Shown here: positions 8,045 to 16,521 of the stretch, in pieces | Position numbering within the stretch: the stretch's first letter is position 1 | Layout: each line of letters opens with the position of its first letter | Source of the DNA: JBDTNK01 sp039933775 | GTDB lineage: Bacteria; Chloroflexota; Limnocylindria; QHBO01 | Length of the DNA: 58,721 bases | Direction: 5' to 3' | Assembly: GCA_039933775.1 (NCBI GenBank) | Contig: JBDTNK010000008.1 | Span: forward strand, 1 to 58,721 | Notes under the pieces: model-generated | Database searches by the model: none | Seen by the model: the letters and a program-made list of their open reading frames with translations, nothing else | What the model was told of the DNA's origin: nothing | Position numbers and translations under genes: made by a program

Positions 8045-9233
8045 CGACCGGCGCCTCCGCAGCCGACTCGACGCGCGCCATGCCGCGCGCGAGCCCCTCG
8101 CCGGTCGGAGCGTCAGCCTCGTGCGTCGCGGGACCGTCGCCACCGGACTCCTCCTCGGCGGGAGCGGTCCCTGCGGCGGCCGCGGCGACCCCGGCATCCG
8201 AGCGGATGTCGATCCTCCACCCGGTCAGCTTGGCGGCGAGCCGGGCATTCTGGCCCTCTTTGCCGATGGCGAGGCTCAGCTGGCGCTCAGGGACGACGAC
8301 ATTCGCGATCTTGTGCTCCTCGTCGACCCGCACGCTGATCACTTCGGCAGGCGACAGCGCCTCCGCCACAAACTGGCCGGCATCCTCGTTCCAGAGGACG
8401 ACATCGACCTTCTCGCCGTTGAGCTCCGCGACGATGGCCTGGATCCGCGCGCCGCGCTGTCCGACCGCCGCGCCCTTGGCATCCACGCCGGGCTGCCGGC
8501 TCTCGACCGCGACCTTCGAGCGGCTGCCCGCCTCGCGTGCGATGCCACGGATGACGACGGTGCCCGAGTAGATCTCCGGGATCTCCATCTCCATCAGCCG
8601 TCGCAGGAAGCCACGGTGCGTGCGGCTGGCCACGATCACCGGACCGCGCGTGGTGCGGCGCACCTCCAGCACGTACACCTTGAGATGCTGGCCGATGCGG
8701 TAGTGCTCGCCGGGCAGCTGCTCGCTCACCGCCAGGACGGCCTCGACGCCCTTGCCCATGTCGAGGATCACCGCGGTGTCGGTGGTGCGATGCACCGACC
8801 CGGTCATGATCTCGCCTTCGCGGCTGGCGTACTGGCTGTACACGACGTCGCGCTCAGCCTCGCGCAGGCGCTGCCGGTATACCTGCCCCGCGGTCTGCGC
8901 GGCGATGCGACCAAGCTGGGCCTGCGTCACATTCTCCGGGACGCGGACCTTGCTGCCGACGCCCGTCGTCGGATCGACGGCCTGGGCGGCGGCCGCGGAC
9001 ATCTGCAGCTCGGGGTCCTCGATCTCAGACTCGCCCGCGACGACCTCGTACTCACGGAAGACGCTGATCTCGCCGGTCTCCTCGTCGATCTTGACGACCA
9101 CGTTCTCGGGAGCGTCGCTGTTCCGGCGATAGGCGGACTCGATCGCCTGCTCGAGCGTCTGCAGCAGGATCTCTTTCGGAACGCCTTTCTCGGCGTTCAG
9201 CTGAAGCAGCGCTCCAACGAAATCCTTCTTCAC
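8025..9233 (-). CDS. nusA: Transcription termination/antitermination factor NusA
   Basis: NusA binds RNA polymerase and nascent RNA, promoting pausing, intrinsic termination and antitermination complexes. The order is the N-terminal RNAP-binding domain (KKDFVGALLQLNAEKGVPKE), S1 domain (EGEIMTGSV onward, near 134-195) and two KH domains (GAAVGQRGARIQAI and LAIGKEGQNARLAAKLTGW). A roughly 50-residue Ala/Glu-rich tail follows; there are no extra acidic repeats. The GTG at 9233 is preceded by GAGGTG and matches the family N-terminus, giving 402 residues. The usual upstream neighbour rimP is absent. A promoter and a terminator-like hairpin precede it. Confidence 0.95.
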   Translation of the reverse strand: MKKDFVGALLQLNAEKGVPKEILLQTLEQAIESAYRRNSDAPENVVVKIDEETGEISVFREYEVVAGESEIEDPELQMSAAAAQAVDPTTGVGSKVRVPENVTQAQLGRIAAQTAGQVYRQRLREAERDVVYSQYASREGEIMTGSVHRTTDTAVILDMGKGVEAVLAVSEQLPGEHYRIGQHLKVYVLEVRRTTRGPVIVASRTHRGFLRRLMEMEIPEIYSGTVVIRGIAREAGSRSKVAVESRQPGVDAKGAAVGQRGARIQAIVAELNGEKVDVVLWNEDAGQFVAEALSPAEVISVRVDEEHKIANVVVPERQLSLAIGKEGQNARLAAKLTGWRIDIRSDAGVAAAAAGTAPAEEESGGDGPATHEADAPTGEGLARGMARVESAAEAPVDAETTP

Positions 9234-9261
9234 GCTGCACCTCGCTGACTGCGCCGGGACG

Positions 9262-9297
9262 AAAACAGGACGTGGATGGCGAACCGACCCACGTCCT
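9262..9297 (-). promoter_or_regulatory. Terminator-like hairpin in the nusA leader (candidate attenuator)
   Basis: On the minus strand a perfect 9-bp stem, AGGACGTGG paired with CCACGTCCT around a 13-base loop, is followed directly by GTTTTCGT. It sits about 30-65 bases before the nusA GTG and downstream of its promoter, so it would form in the 5' leader. This is the architecture of an intrinsic terminator used as an attenuator. NusA levels are autoregulated in other bacteria; regulation here is inferred. Confidence 0.55.
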
Positions 9298-9347
9298 CGC
9301 AGAACTCGTATCGATTTGGCTCGCTTCGGTCGGCGAAACCAGCGCGA

Positions 9348-9377
9348 AGTATACCAGTCCAATCCCCCAACCGTCAC
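9348..9377 (-). promoter_or_regulatory. Promoter of the nusA-infB unit
   Basis: The minus strand has -35 GTGACG (9372-9377), an 18-base spacer and -10 TATACT (9348-9353). The predicted start near 9341 leaves a leader of about 110 bases. It lies between the rseP stop and nusA. TATACT recurs before several other units in the window. Confidence 0.65.
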
Positions 9378-9412
9378 GCGCCGGGCATGCCGCGGCGACC
9401 CCCCGCACCCGT

Positions 9413-9426
9413 CCGACGCGCGTCGG
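9413..9426. repeat. 14-bp perfect palindrome after rseP
   Basis: CCGACGCGCGTCGG is a perfect inverted repeat with no loop, placed two bases beyond the rseP stop and 36 bp upstream of the nusA -35 box. It could be a protein-binding site or the stem of a weak transcript end. There is no U-tract. Confidence 0.4.
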
Positions 9427-9428
9427 GA

Positions 9429-10556
9429 TCAGCTCCCCGGCAGGCGAGTGATGTCCTGGATCGAGATGAGAATCACGAGCGCGATGAGCACGACGAAGCC
9501 GGTGAGGTAGATGAGCGCCTCGCGTTCGGCGGAGAGCTTGCGACGGCGCACCGCCTCGAGCAGTGTGACTGCGACGCGCCCGCCGTCGAGCGGCGGGAAG
9601 GGCAGCACGTTGAGCACCGCCAGGTTGATGCTGAGCAGACCGACGAAATAGAGCTGGTAGACCAGCGGCGCCTCGAGTACCCGTCCTGTCTCCTGGGCGA
9701 TACCGATGGGGCCGCGCGCATCGCCCGCGTTCGGCGCGAGCCCGATGACGCCGGCGATGGCGTTGGCGAGACCGCCGGGGATCTGTGCGGCCAGCTGTGC
9801 GGTCGCCACAGAGCCCTGGGCCAGCGCGTCGAGCGGATTGCTGGCCGGAGCAGGCTGGTCGACCTGCTGGGCAGGCTCGTAGCTGAACCCGATCGGGCCC
9901 AGCCCCTGGTTCCGCTGCTCATCGCTGAGCACGCGCGGCGTGACGTCCAGCGACAGCTCCTGCCCGCCGCGCTCGATGCCCAGCTCGACCGCTTCCCCGG
10001 CCTGGCTGGCGACATAGGCGGTGAGGTCGTTCGATTCACTGAAGGTGCGCCCGTCGGCACTCACGATGACGTCGCCCCGCTGCAGCCCCACGCTGGCCGC
10101 CGGGCTGCCGGCCTGGATCTCGGTCACGGTGAGCGGACCCATGCCGATCGGCACCGGCAGGCTCAGGGCGCCGGCGAACAGCACGATCGTGAGTGCCACG
10201 TTCATGGCCACGCCGGCCAGCAGCACGACGAGCCGTATCCAGATCGGCTTGCGGTTGAACGCGCCGCCCATGGCCGCCTCGATCTCCGGCTCGGTCATGC
10301 CGCGCTCGCGCATCTTCTCGGCTTCGATGTCGCCGTCCTCGCCGAGCATCTTCACGAAGCCGCCGAGCGGGATCCAGTTCAGCGAGTACCGCGTCCCGTG
10401 CCAGTGGAACGAGGTGATCCGCGGAGGGAAGCCGATGCCGAACTCCTGGACGGTGATGCCCGCGCGCTTGGCTACGATGAAATGGCCGAACTCGTGGGCG
10501 ACGACGAGCACGACGAGCACGACGAGGAAGGCGACGACCGTACCCAGGACTCCCAT
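9429..10556 (-). CDS. rseP: Membrane zinc metalloprotease, site-2 protease (RseP/M50B family)
   Basis: Site-2 proteases cleave transmembrane segments of anti-sigma factors and signal-peptide remnants. The 375-residue protein begins with a membrane helix carrying the zinc site HEFGH (H21, E22, H25). It continues with a GFPPRI loop, a second membrane helix near 107-130, and one PDZ domain with GSPAASVGLQRGDVIVSADG. The second metal motif LPFPPLDGGR lies near 317-326, and a final helix follows. The ATG overlaps the dxr stop (TGATG). The dxr-rseP order is typical. The substrate cannot be told from the sequence. Confidence 0.93.
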   Translation of the reverse strand: MGVLGTVVAFLVVLVVLVVAHEFGHFIVAKRAGITVQEFGIGFPPRITSFHWHGTRYSLNWIPLGGFVKMLGEDGDIEAEKMRERGMTEPEIEAAMGGAFNRKPIWIRLVVLLAGVAMNVALTIVLFAGALSLPVPIGMGPLTVTEIQAGSPAASVGLQRGDVIVSADGRTFSESNDLTAYVASQAGEAVELGIERGGQELSLDVTPRVLSDEQRNQGLGPIGFSYEPAQQVDQPAPASNPLDALAQGSVATAQLAAQIPGGLANAIAGVIGLAPNAGDARGPIGIAQETGRVLEAPLVYQLYFVGLLSINLAVLNVLPFPPLDGGRVAVTLLEAVRRRKLSAEREALIYLTGFVVLIALVILISIQDITRLPGS

Positions 10557-11680
10557 CAGGTGGCACCACCGCGACCGATCTGCGGGCGCAGGGCGCTGCG
10601 CACCTCCTGATCCAGCGCCACCAGCGTCTCGAGATCCGGCTCGACGTCGCTCCCCCAGCGCGCGACCGCATCGTCAATCAGCGGCGCGATCCGGGTGAAC
10701 GGGAGGCGACCGTCCAGGAAGGCCTCGACGGCGACCTCATCGGCCGCATTCAGCACCGTGCCGCGGTTGCCGCCGGCTCGCGCGGCCTCGCGCACGACGG
10801 CGTAGGCGGGAAATCGGTCCGGCTCAAGTGGCGCGAACTGCAAATCGCCCCAGGCGGTGGGATCCGCGCTCGCCGCGGGCGATGGCAGGCGCTCAGGATG
10901 CGTGAGGGCGTATTGGATCGGCAGGCGCATATCGGGAAGGCCGAGCTGGGCCTTGTAGGAACCGTCGGCGAATTCCACGAGCGAATGCACGACGCTCCGG
11001 GGATGGATCACGGCGTCGATCTTACTGTACGGCAGACGGTAGAGCCATTTGGCCTCGATGACCTCAAAGGCCTTGTTGACGAGCGTCGCGGAGTCGATGG
11101 TGATCTTGGGCCCCATCTGCCAGGTCGGATGCGCGAGCGCCTGGCGCGGCGTCACGGACGCCAGCGATGTCGGCTCGCGGTCACGGAACGGGCCGCCGCT
11201 GGCGGTCAGCACCAGACGCCGCACGGCGTCGCGCGGTTCCCCGAGCAGGCACTGCCAGATGGCCGAGTGCTCGCTGTCGACCGGCCGCAGCCAATCGAGC
11301 CGATCGCCGCCCAGACGATCCAGCGCGGCAGCGACGAGATGGCCACCGGTGACGAGCGTCTCCTTGTTGGCCAGGGCAACGCGCCGTCCGCTGTCGAGTG
11401 CCGCGAGGACCGCCGGCAGGGCCGCCATGCCGGTCGTGGCCACCACTACGATCTCCACCCCGTCGAGCGTGGCGAGCTCGATCAGCCGTTCGGTGGAGGG
11501 CGACCCATCGTGCGTCCACGCACGCGCGCCGGGCCAGGCGGCCCGCTGGCGATCCCATGCTTCACCGCCGTGGCCAGCGGCCAGGGCGAGCACCTCGAAG
11601 CGTCCGGGCAGCGACTCGACGACCTCGAGCGCCTGGCGGCCGATCGACCCGGTCGAGCCCAGAATGGCCAGGCCGGTCAT
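10556..11680 (-). CDS. dxr: 1-deoxy-D-xylulose 5-phosphate reductoisomerase
   Basis: Dxr makes 2-C-methyl-D-erythritol 4-phosphate with NADPH, the committed step of the MEP isoprenoid pathway. Features are the N-terminal dinucleotide loop LGSTGSIG (7-14), ALANKETLV with K106, and the metal-binding PVDSEHSAI (D135, E137). The substrate-loop segment TASGGPFRD and HPTWQMGPKITIDSATLVNK follow. The ATG at 11680 overlaps the cdsA stop (ATGA) and gives 374 residues. With cdsA and uppS next door, the block links isoprenoid and lipid precursor supply. Confidence 0.95.
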   Translation of the reverse strand: MTGLAILGSTGSIGRQALEVVESLPGRFEVLALAAGHGGEAWDRQRAAWPGARAWTHDGSPSTERLIELATLDGVEIVVVATTGMAALPAVLAALDSGRRVALANKETLVTGGHLVAAALDRLGGDRLDWLRPVDSEHSAIWQCLLGEPRDAVRRLVLTASGGPFRDREPTSLASVTPRQALAHPTWQMGPKITIDSATLVNKAFEVIEAKWLYRLPYSKIDAVIHPRSVVHSLVEFADGSYKAQLGLPDMRLPIQYALTHPERLPSPAASADPTAWGDLQFAPLEPDRFPAYAVVREAARAGGNRGTVLNAADEVAVEAFLDGRLPFTRIAPLIDDAVARWGSDVEPDLETLVALDQEVRSALRPQIGRGGAT

Positions 11681-12576
11681 GCGCGGAAGCCGGCCACGAG
11701 CATCGCGTAGCCGACCAGGACCGGTGCGGCAAACAGGAACGAGTCGAGCCGATCGAGGATCCCCCCGTGGCCGGGAATGAGGTCGCCAGAATCCTTGCGA
11801 CAGGCGGCGCGCTTGAGCATCGATTCGGCGAGGTCTCCAGCCTGGGCAGCCAGGCCAACCAACGGGCCGATGACGAGCGGGTGCCAGGGCGCGAGTCCGA
11901 TGAGCCAGGCACCGATGACCGCCGCGATCGTCGCCAGCACGAGCCCGCCCAGCACACCCTCCACCGTCTTGGAGGGGCTGATGGTCTCGAGCAGATGGCG
12001 GCGACCCAGCCAGCGGCCAGCCGCAAACGCGCCGGTGTCGTAGCCCCACACCACGATCAGCAGGGTGATGGCCCACGCCGCTCCGGCCCGCAGTCCGAGC
12101 GCCCCGACCGCCGTGGAAGCCGAGCCGTCGCCAGGCCCGAGGTGGGCGGCGATGGCGAGAAACGGCGTCAGGAGTCCGACATACACGACCCCGAACGTCG
12201 TGACCGACCACGTCACGAACCCGGCACGCGGGTCTGAGCGGGTGAAGCCCACGATTCCGAGAAGCAGCACCGCCGCCGCGATCACCACCGCGGGCAGCCC
12301 GGGCGGCTGGGTCGCGACCAGCAGGTCGGCGAGCAGGCCGCCGACGCTGTCGCGGTTGGCGCTGACGAGCACGGCCGCGAAGACCGCGATGCCAGCCACG
12401 ATACCAAGGACCTGCGGCGGCTCGAAGCCGCCGGCATCGAGCAGGGCGATGACCTCGATCAGCGCCAGGAAGGCAACGACGCCGACCAGGATCGACAGCC
12501 ATGGCTCCCCAAGGAGCACGACCGCGATGATCAGCGGTCCGAGAATGGCGGCGCTGATCAGCCGTGTGGCCAGCAT
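11677..12576 (-). CDS. cdsA: Phosphatidate cytidylyltransferase
   Basis: CdsA converts phosphatidic acid and CTP to CDP-diacylglycerol at the inner membrane. The 299-residue protein has many hydrophobic helices and the C-terminal family signature: SPSKTVEGVLGG, then KRAACRKDSGDLIPGHGG and ILDRLDS. The ATG at 12576 comes one base after the uppS stop. Longer in-frame extensions lie inside uppS and are rejected. The uppS-cdsA-dxr-rseP order is conserved in many bacteria. Confidence 0.94.
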   Translation of the reverse strand: MLATRLISAAILGPLIIAVVLLGEPWLSILVGVVAFLALIEVIALLDAGGFEPPQVLGIVAGIAVFAAVLVSANRDSVGGLLADLLVATQPPGLPAVVIAAAVLLLGIVGFTRSDPRAGFVTWSVTTFGVVYVGLLTPFLAIAAHLGPGDGSASTAVGALGLRAGAAWAITLLIVVWGYDTGAFAAGRWLGRRHLLETISPSKTVEGVLGGLVLATIAAVIGAWLIGLAPWHPLVIGPLVGLAAQAGDLAESMLKRAACRKDSGDLIPGHGGILDRLDSFLFAAPVLVGYAMLVAGFRA

Positions 12577-12577
12577 C

Positions 12578-13270
12578 TCAGCTGCCGAATCGGCGTTGGC
12601 GGCGGGTGAACTCGGCCAGCGCCGCGTCGAGGTCCGCCTCCGCGAAGTCGGGCCACAACGTATCGCTGAAGACAAGCTCAGCGTAGGCGCTCTGCCACAG
12701 CAGGAAGTTGCTCGTGCGCCGCTCGCCGCCGGTGCGGATGATGAGATCGACGTCTGGCTGGCCGTTGGTGTAAAGGTGCGCGGCGAAGGCTTCATCGGTC
12801 AGCGCGGAGGGGGCGATGCGACCCGCGATCAACGCGCGCGCCGCATCCACGATCTCGGCGCGACCCGAATAGTTGAAGCAGATGTTGAGCGTCATGCGGC
12901 CACCCTCGGCGGTGCGCTCCTCGGCCGCCCGGATCGAGCGCTGCACGTCCGAGGGCGCCTCGTGCAGGCGGCCAAGGACGCGCACGCGCACGCCCTCGGC
13001 GATCAGCTCATCGGTGTTCTGGCGGACCGCCGCATCGACGAGGTTGAAGAGACCGGTCACCTCGTCATCGGTCCGGCGCCAGTTCTCGGTGCTGAACACG
13101 TAGAGCGACAGGAACTCGATGGCCCGGTCCGGAGCGGCGCGGACGATCGGCTTGATGGCCTCGACGCCCTGCACATGCCCGGCGATCGATGGCAGGCCGT
13201 GCGACTGGGCCCAGCGGCGGTTGCCGTCCATGATGATCGCAACGTGGCGGGGACGATCAGGGAGCGTCAG
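12578..13270 (-). CDS. uppS: Isoprenyl (undecaprenyl) diphosphate synthase, probable CTG start
   Basis: UppS builds the polyprenyl carrier for cell-wall synthesis from isopentenyl diphosphate. Motifs are MDGNRRWA with the catalytic Asp, SLYVFSTENW, FNYSGRAEI, IIRTGGERRTSNFLLWQSAY and ELVFSDTLWPDF. The first ATG (13231) would remove the conserved strand before MDGN. In frame upstream the sequence reads PRHVAIIMDGN, as in the family, with no ATG, GTG or TTG before the overlapping frr stop. The best-placed codon is CTG at 13270, nine bases after GGAGG. That gives 230 residues and places the catalytic Asp at 15. The product call is firm; the start codon is inferred. Confidence 0.85.
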   Translation of the reverse strand: MTLPDRPRHVAIIMDGNRRWAQSHGLPSIAGHVQGVEAIKPIVRAAPDRAIEFLSLYVFSTENWRRTDDEVTGLFNLVDAAVRQNTDELIAEGVRVRVLGRLHEAPSDVQRSIRAAEERTAEGGRMTLNICFNYSGRAEIVDAARALIAGRIAPSALTDEAFAAHLYTNGQPDVDLIIRTGGERRTSNFLLWQSAYAELVFSDTLWPDFAEADLDAALAEFTRRQRRFGS

Positions 13271-13274
13271 CTCC

Positions 13275-13832
13275 TCAGACCTCCATCACTTCCGATTCCT
13301 TGTGGTCGGCGCGGCTGTCGACGGCCGCGACGTAGCGGTCGGTGAGCTTCTGCAGCGCGTCGGTCTCGCGGCGCTCCTCGTCCTCCGACAGGTCGCCGTC
13401 CTTGAGGGCGCGCTTCAGCTGGTCGGCGGCCTCGCGTCGCAGATTGCGCACCTCGACCCGCGCCTCCTCGGTGCGGCGGCGGACCTGTTTCACCATCTCG
13501 CGCCGGCGCTCCTCGGTGAGCGGCGGCACGTTGAGCCGCACAACGGTGCCATCCACGTTCGGCACGATGCCGATGTCACTCTTGGTGATGGCGCGCTCGA
13601 TGCTCGACAGGACCGAGCGATCCCATGGCTGGATCACGATCAGGTGCGCATCGGGCACGCTGACGCCGGCGATCTGGTTGATCGGGGTCGGCGTTCCGTA
13701 GTAGTCGACCATGAGCCGATCGACGAGCCCGGTGGATGCACGCCCGGTACGAATCCCGGCAAAGTCGCGTTCCATGGCATCGACGGCGCGCTGCATCTTG
13801 GGTTCGATCGCGCTGAGTGCCTCATGCGTCAT
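13275..13832 (-). CDS. frr: Ribosome recycling factor
   Basis: RRF, with EF-G, splits post-termination ribosomes. The 185-residue protein shows DFAGIRTGRAST, VDYYGTPTPINQIA, IQPWDRSVLSSIERAI, PNVDGTVVRLNVPPLTEERR and a long C-terminal helical region. Its ATG overlaps the pyrH stop (ATGA). The C-terminal coding end contains the GGAGG that probably serves uppS. Confidence 0.97.
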   Translation of the reverse strand: MTHEALSAIEPKMQRAVDAMERDFAGIRTGRASTGLVDRLMVDYYGTPTPINQIAGVSVPDAHLIVIQPWDRSVLSSIERAITKSDIGIVPNVDGTVVRLNVPPLTEERRREMVKQVRRRTEEARVEVRNLRREAADQLKRALKDGDLSEDEERRETDALQKLTDRYVAAVDSRADHKESEVMEV

Positions 13833-14569
13833 CGGGTCACCTCACCTGCGACGAGCGTTCCGATTGTTTCGCCGAGCAACGCTCGCACGATGTTGCCCGG
13901 CTGCCTCATGTCGAACACGACGATCGGCATCTCGTTGTCCATCGCCAGCGAAACGGCGGTGGCGTCGAGCGCGCCCAGGCGGTTCGACAGTACGTCGGTG
14001 TAGCCGATCTGCGTGTAGCGCTTCGCTCCCGGGTGTATCTCAGGGTCGGCATCGTACACGCCGTCGACGCGCGTCGCCTTGAGGATCACCTCTGCACCCA
14101 CTTCGACCGCGCGCAGGGTGGCGGCGGTATCGGTCGTGAAGTACGGATTGCCGGTTCCCGCCACCATGACCACGACGCGACCCTTCTCGAGATGCCGCAC
14201 AGCTCGGCGTCGAATGTAGGGTTCGCAGATCTCGTTCATGGCGATCGCGGACAGGACCCGCGTCGGGCATTCGGCCTGCTCCAGCGCATCCTGCATCGCG
14301 AGCCCGTTCATGACCGTCGCCAGCATGCCCATGTAGTCGCCCGTGGCCCGGTCCATCCCCTTCGCCGATGCGGCCAGACCGCGGAAGATGTTGCCGCCGC
14401 CGACGACGATGGCGATCTCGACGTCCTGTGCGCGCGCCTCCATCACCTGGGACGCGATCGAGCGGGTCACCTCGGGGTCGATCCCGTACTGCCGGGTTCC
14501 CATCAGCGCCTCGCCGGAGAGCTTCAGCAGCACCCTGCGCCGGGGCGTGGGCACGACCCGATCGGGCAC
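13829..14569 (-). CDS. pyrH: UMP kinase
   Basis: PyrH phosphorylates UMP to UDP in pyrimidine nucleotide synthesis. Motifs are LLKLSGEALMG, the nucleotide-binding VVGGGNIFRG, DYMGMLATVMNGLAMQDALE, GTGNPYFTTDTAA and the ATRVDGVYDADP segment. The GTG at 14569 is one base after the tsf stop and gives 246 residues, near the usual 240. A second GTG fifteen bases on is possible. The rpsB-tsf-pyrH-frr order is highly conserved. Confidence 0.95.
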   Translation of the reverse strand: MPDRVVPTPRRRVLLKLSGEALMGTRQYGIDPEVTRSIASQVMEARAQDVEIAIVVGGGNIFRGLAASAKGMDRATGDYMGMLATVMNGLAMQDALEQAECPTRVLSAIAMNEICEPYIRRRAVRHLEKGRVVVMVAGTGNPYFTTDTAATLRAVEVGAEVILKATRVDGVYDADPEIHPGAKRYTQIGYTDVLSNRLGALDATAVSLAMDNEMPIVVFDMRQPGNIVRALLGETIGTLVAGEVTR

Positions 14570-14570
14570 G

Positions 14571-15188
14571 TTATGCGCCCTCGGCCGCGTCGCCAATACT
14601 GCTCTCGCCGAGCACGAATCGCGTAAAGCGCGCGACCCTGATGTTCTCGCCGAGGAGCGCGATCTTCTCCTTGACGAGGTCACCGGCGGTGCGGTCGGTG
14701 TCGCGATACGGCTGGTCCACCAGGCACACCTGCTCGAACCACTTGTTCAGCTTGCCCTCGACGATCATCGGGACCTTGTCCTCGGGACGCCCACCACGGC
14801 GCGTGTCGTCCGCGAAGATGCGGCGCTGCTCCTCGAGCGCGTCGGCAGGGATCTGCTCACGGCTGACATACAGCGGCGCCATGCCGGCCACCTGCATCGC
14901 CATCTCCCGCGCGAGCTGCGCGAAGTCGTCGGTGCGGGCGACGAAATCGGTCTCGCAGTTGATCTCGACCAGCGCGCCGAGACGGCCACCGGTGTGGATG
15001 TAGCTCGCCACGAGACCCTCGCGCGCCTGGCGCCCCGCCTTCTTGGCGGCACTCGCCAGCCCCTGCTCGCGCAGATGCGCGGTCGCCTTAACCATGTCGC
15101 CACCGGCGGCCTCCAGGGCACGCTTGGCATCCATGATCCCCGCGCCTGTCTGGTCGCGCAGGCGCTTGACGTCCTCGGGTCGAATCAT
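14571..15188 (-). CDS. tsf: Elongation factor Ts
   Basis: EF-Ts exchanges GDP for GTP on EF-Tu. The UBA-like N-terminus reads KRLRDQTGAGIMDAKRALEA, followed by VEINCETDFVART in the core. At 205 residues it is the short form seen in many non-proteobacteria, with a single reduced dimerisation region, compared with 283 in E. coli. The start overlaps the rpsB stop (ATGA). Confidence 0.95.
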   Translation of the reverse strand: MIRPEDVKRLRDQTGAGIMDAKRALEAAGGDMVKATAHLREQGLASAAKKAGRQAREGLVASYIHTGGRLGALVEINCETDFVARTDDFAQLAREMAMQVAGMAPLYVSREQIPADALEEQRRIFADDTRRGGRPEDKVPMIVEGKLNKWFEQVCLVDQPYRDTDRTAGDLVKEKIALLGENIRVARFTRFVLGESSIGDAAEGA

Positions 15189-16285
15189 CGGTCCGCCTCG
15201 CCGGCGGCGGCCTTTTCAGTGTCAGGCGCGTCGGGCTGTGGCTCAGGCGTCGCCTCCGTCGCGGCCTCGGGCTCGGCACCGGCCTCGGGCTCAGCAGCAG
15301 CGACAACCTCGACCTCGGGTGCGGTCGCGGCGACGGGCGCCGGGTCGGCTGCAGCCTCGGGTGCGGCAACGGCTGCCTCCCCGACCTGGTTCTCGTCGAG
15401 CTCGCCGTCGGCACCTTCATCCGCGGCGCGGCGGGCACGGGCGCGGCGCTCCTCGTCTTCGTCTTCCTCCGGCTCTGGCTCGAAGATGAGCGCCTCGCCG
15501 GATGCGAGTGCGGCGGTGTAGTCAGCCTCGTTGCCCAGCGCCGCCTCGTCGACCGGCGGCAGCGCCTCCGCCTGCTCGAACTCCTCGTCGAGCGCCGCCT
15601 GGCGCTCCTGCTGGGCTCCCAGCGCCGCGTCGGCGATCTTCGCGCAGATCAGGCGTACGCTGCGGATCGCGTCGTCATTGGCGGGAATGACCCAGTCGAT
15701 CTGATCGGGATCACAGTTCGTGTCGGTCATCGCCACGATCGGGATCTCGAGCCGCATCGCTTCGGCAACCGCGATCTGCTCGCGATGCGGATCGACGATG
15801 AAGACCGCACCGGGGAGGCGGCGCATCTTGCGGATGCCGCCCAGGGCCGCATTCAGCTTGGTGATCTCTTCGGTGAGCTTCGTCGCTTCTTTCTTGGTGA
15901 TGCGCTCGAATTCACCGGCATCACGACGTGCCTCCAGCGCTTCAAGGCGCTGGATCCGACGCTTGATGGTGGTGAAGTTCGTCAGCATGCCGCCCAGCCA
16001 GCGTGTGTTGACGAAGTACTGCCCGGATCGCTCGGCTTCGCCGGCAATCGACTCCTGCGCCTGCTTCTTCGTGCCGACGAAGAGGATGCCGTCGCCCTTG
16101 CGCACGGTCTCCTGCACGAAGGCGAGCGCGTCGTCGAGCCGGGTCACCGTCTGGGCCAGGTCGATGATGTGGATGCCGTTGCGCTCCGCGAAAATGAACG
16201 GGCGCATCTTCGGATTCCAGCGCCGAGTCTGATGTCCGAAGTGAACGCCAGCCTCGAGCAGCTGCTTCATGGTGGTTGCAGCCAA
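15185..16285 (-). CDS. rpsB: 30S ribosomal protein S2 with long acidic, Ala/Pro-rich tail
   Basis: S2 binds the head-body junction of the 30S subunit. The core (about 1-235) has MKQLLEAGVHFGHQTRRWNP, LGGMLTNFTTIKRRI and ALVDTNCDP-like MTDTNCDPDQIDWVIPANDD. The usual protein ends near residue 230-260. Here about 130 more residues follow, with an acidic run (EPEPEEDEDEERRARARRAA) and then Ala/Pro/Glu repeats. The chosen start is TTG at 16285, with GGAGG nine bases upstream, giving the MxxxxMKQLLEAG spacing of other S2 proteins; ATG at 16270 is the alternative. Confidence 0.95.
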   Translation of the reverse strand: MAATTMKQLLEAGVHFGHQTRRWNPKMRPFIFAERNGIHIIDLAQTVTRLDDALAFVQETVRKGDGILFVGTKKQAQESIAGEAERSGQYFVNTRWLGGMLTNFTTIKRRIQRLEALEARRDAGEFERITKKEATKLTEEITKLNAALGGIRKMRRLPGAVFIVDPHREQIAVAEAMRLEIPIVAMTDTNCDPDQIDWVIPANDDAIRSVRLICAKIADAALGAQQERQAALDEEFEQAEALPPVDEAALGNEADYTAALASGEALIFEPEPEEDEDEERRARARRAADEGADGELDENQVGEAAVAAPEAAADPAPVAATAPEVEVVAAAEPEAGAEPEAATEATPEPQPDAPDTEKAAAGEADR

Positions 16286-16430
16286 GTGAATGAACCTCCG
16301 GTTGTTCCTCCGCCCGCTTCAGGACCTATGCTGCACCCGGGATGACCGGGCACCGCGCAGCGCGGAATTCGCGGGCGTGTGTGATGGGTGGCCGCGGAGG
16401 CGATCGCCTTCCGCACGCAGGCCGTCGACC

Positions 16431-16439
16431 AGTATATCA
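16431..16439 (-). promoter_or_regulatory. Extended -10 promoter of the rpsB operon
   Basis: The minus strand reads TGATATACT, a TG-N extended -10 with the TATACT hexamer. No good -35 lies 17 bases upstream, which an extended -10 tolerates. The predicted leader to the TTG start is about 140 bases. Confidence 0.6.
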
Positions 16440-16521
16440 CGCACGGAATGACCCTCCGGCAGCGTCGGCCGATGAATGCTCGGGCCTCCTGGACGCAGGT
16501 GTTCGGGAGTACTTTCGTTTG

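Noticed and set aside
5885..8338. 817-codon open frame on the plus strand
   Set aside because: It lies antisense to infB, ylxR and nusA, whose protein motifs are unmistakable. At this GC content long antisense frames are expected, and it has a low-complexity His/Asp/Arg/Leu composition with no recognisable domain.
10556..12502. Extended 648-residue version of dxr
   Set aside because: The extra N-terminus lies inside cdsA, is Arg/Ala-rich shadow sequence, and the family N-terminus begins at the ATG that overlaps the cdsA stop.
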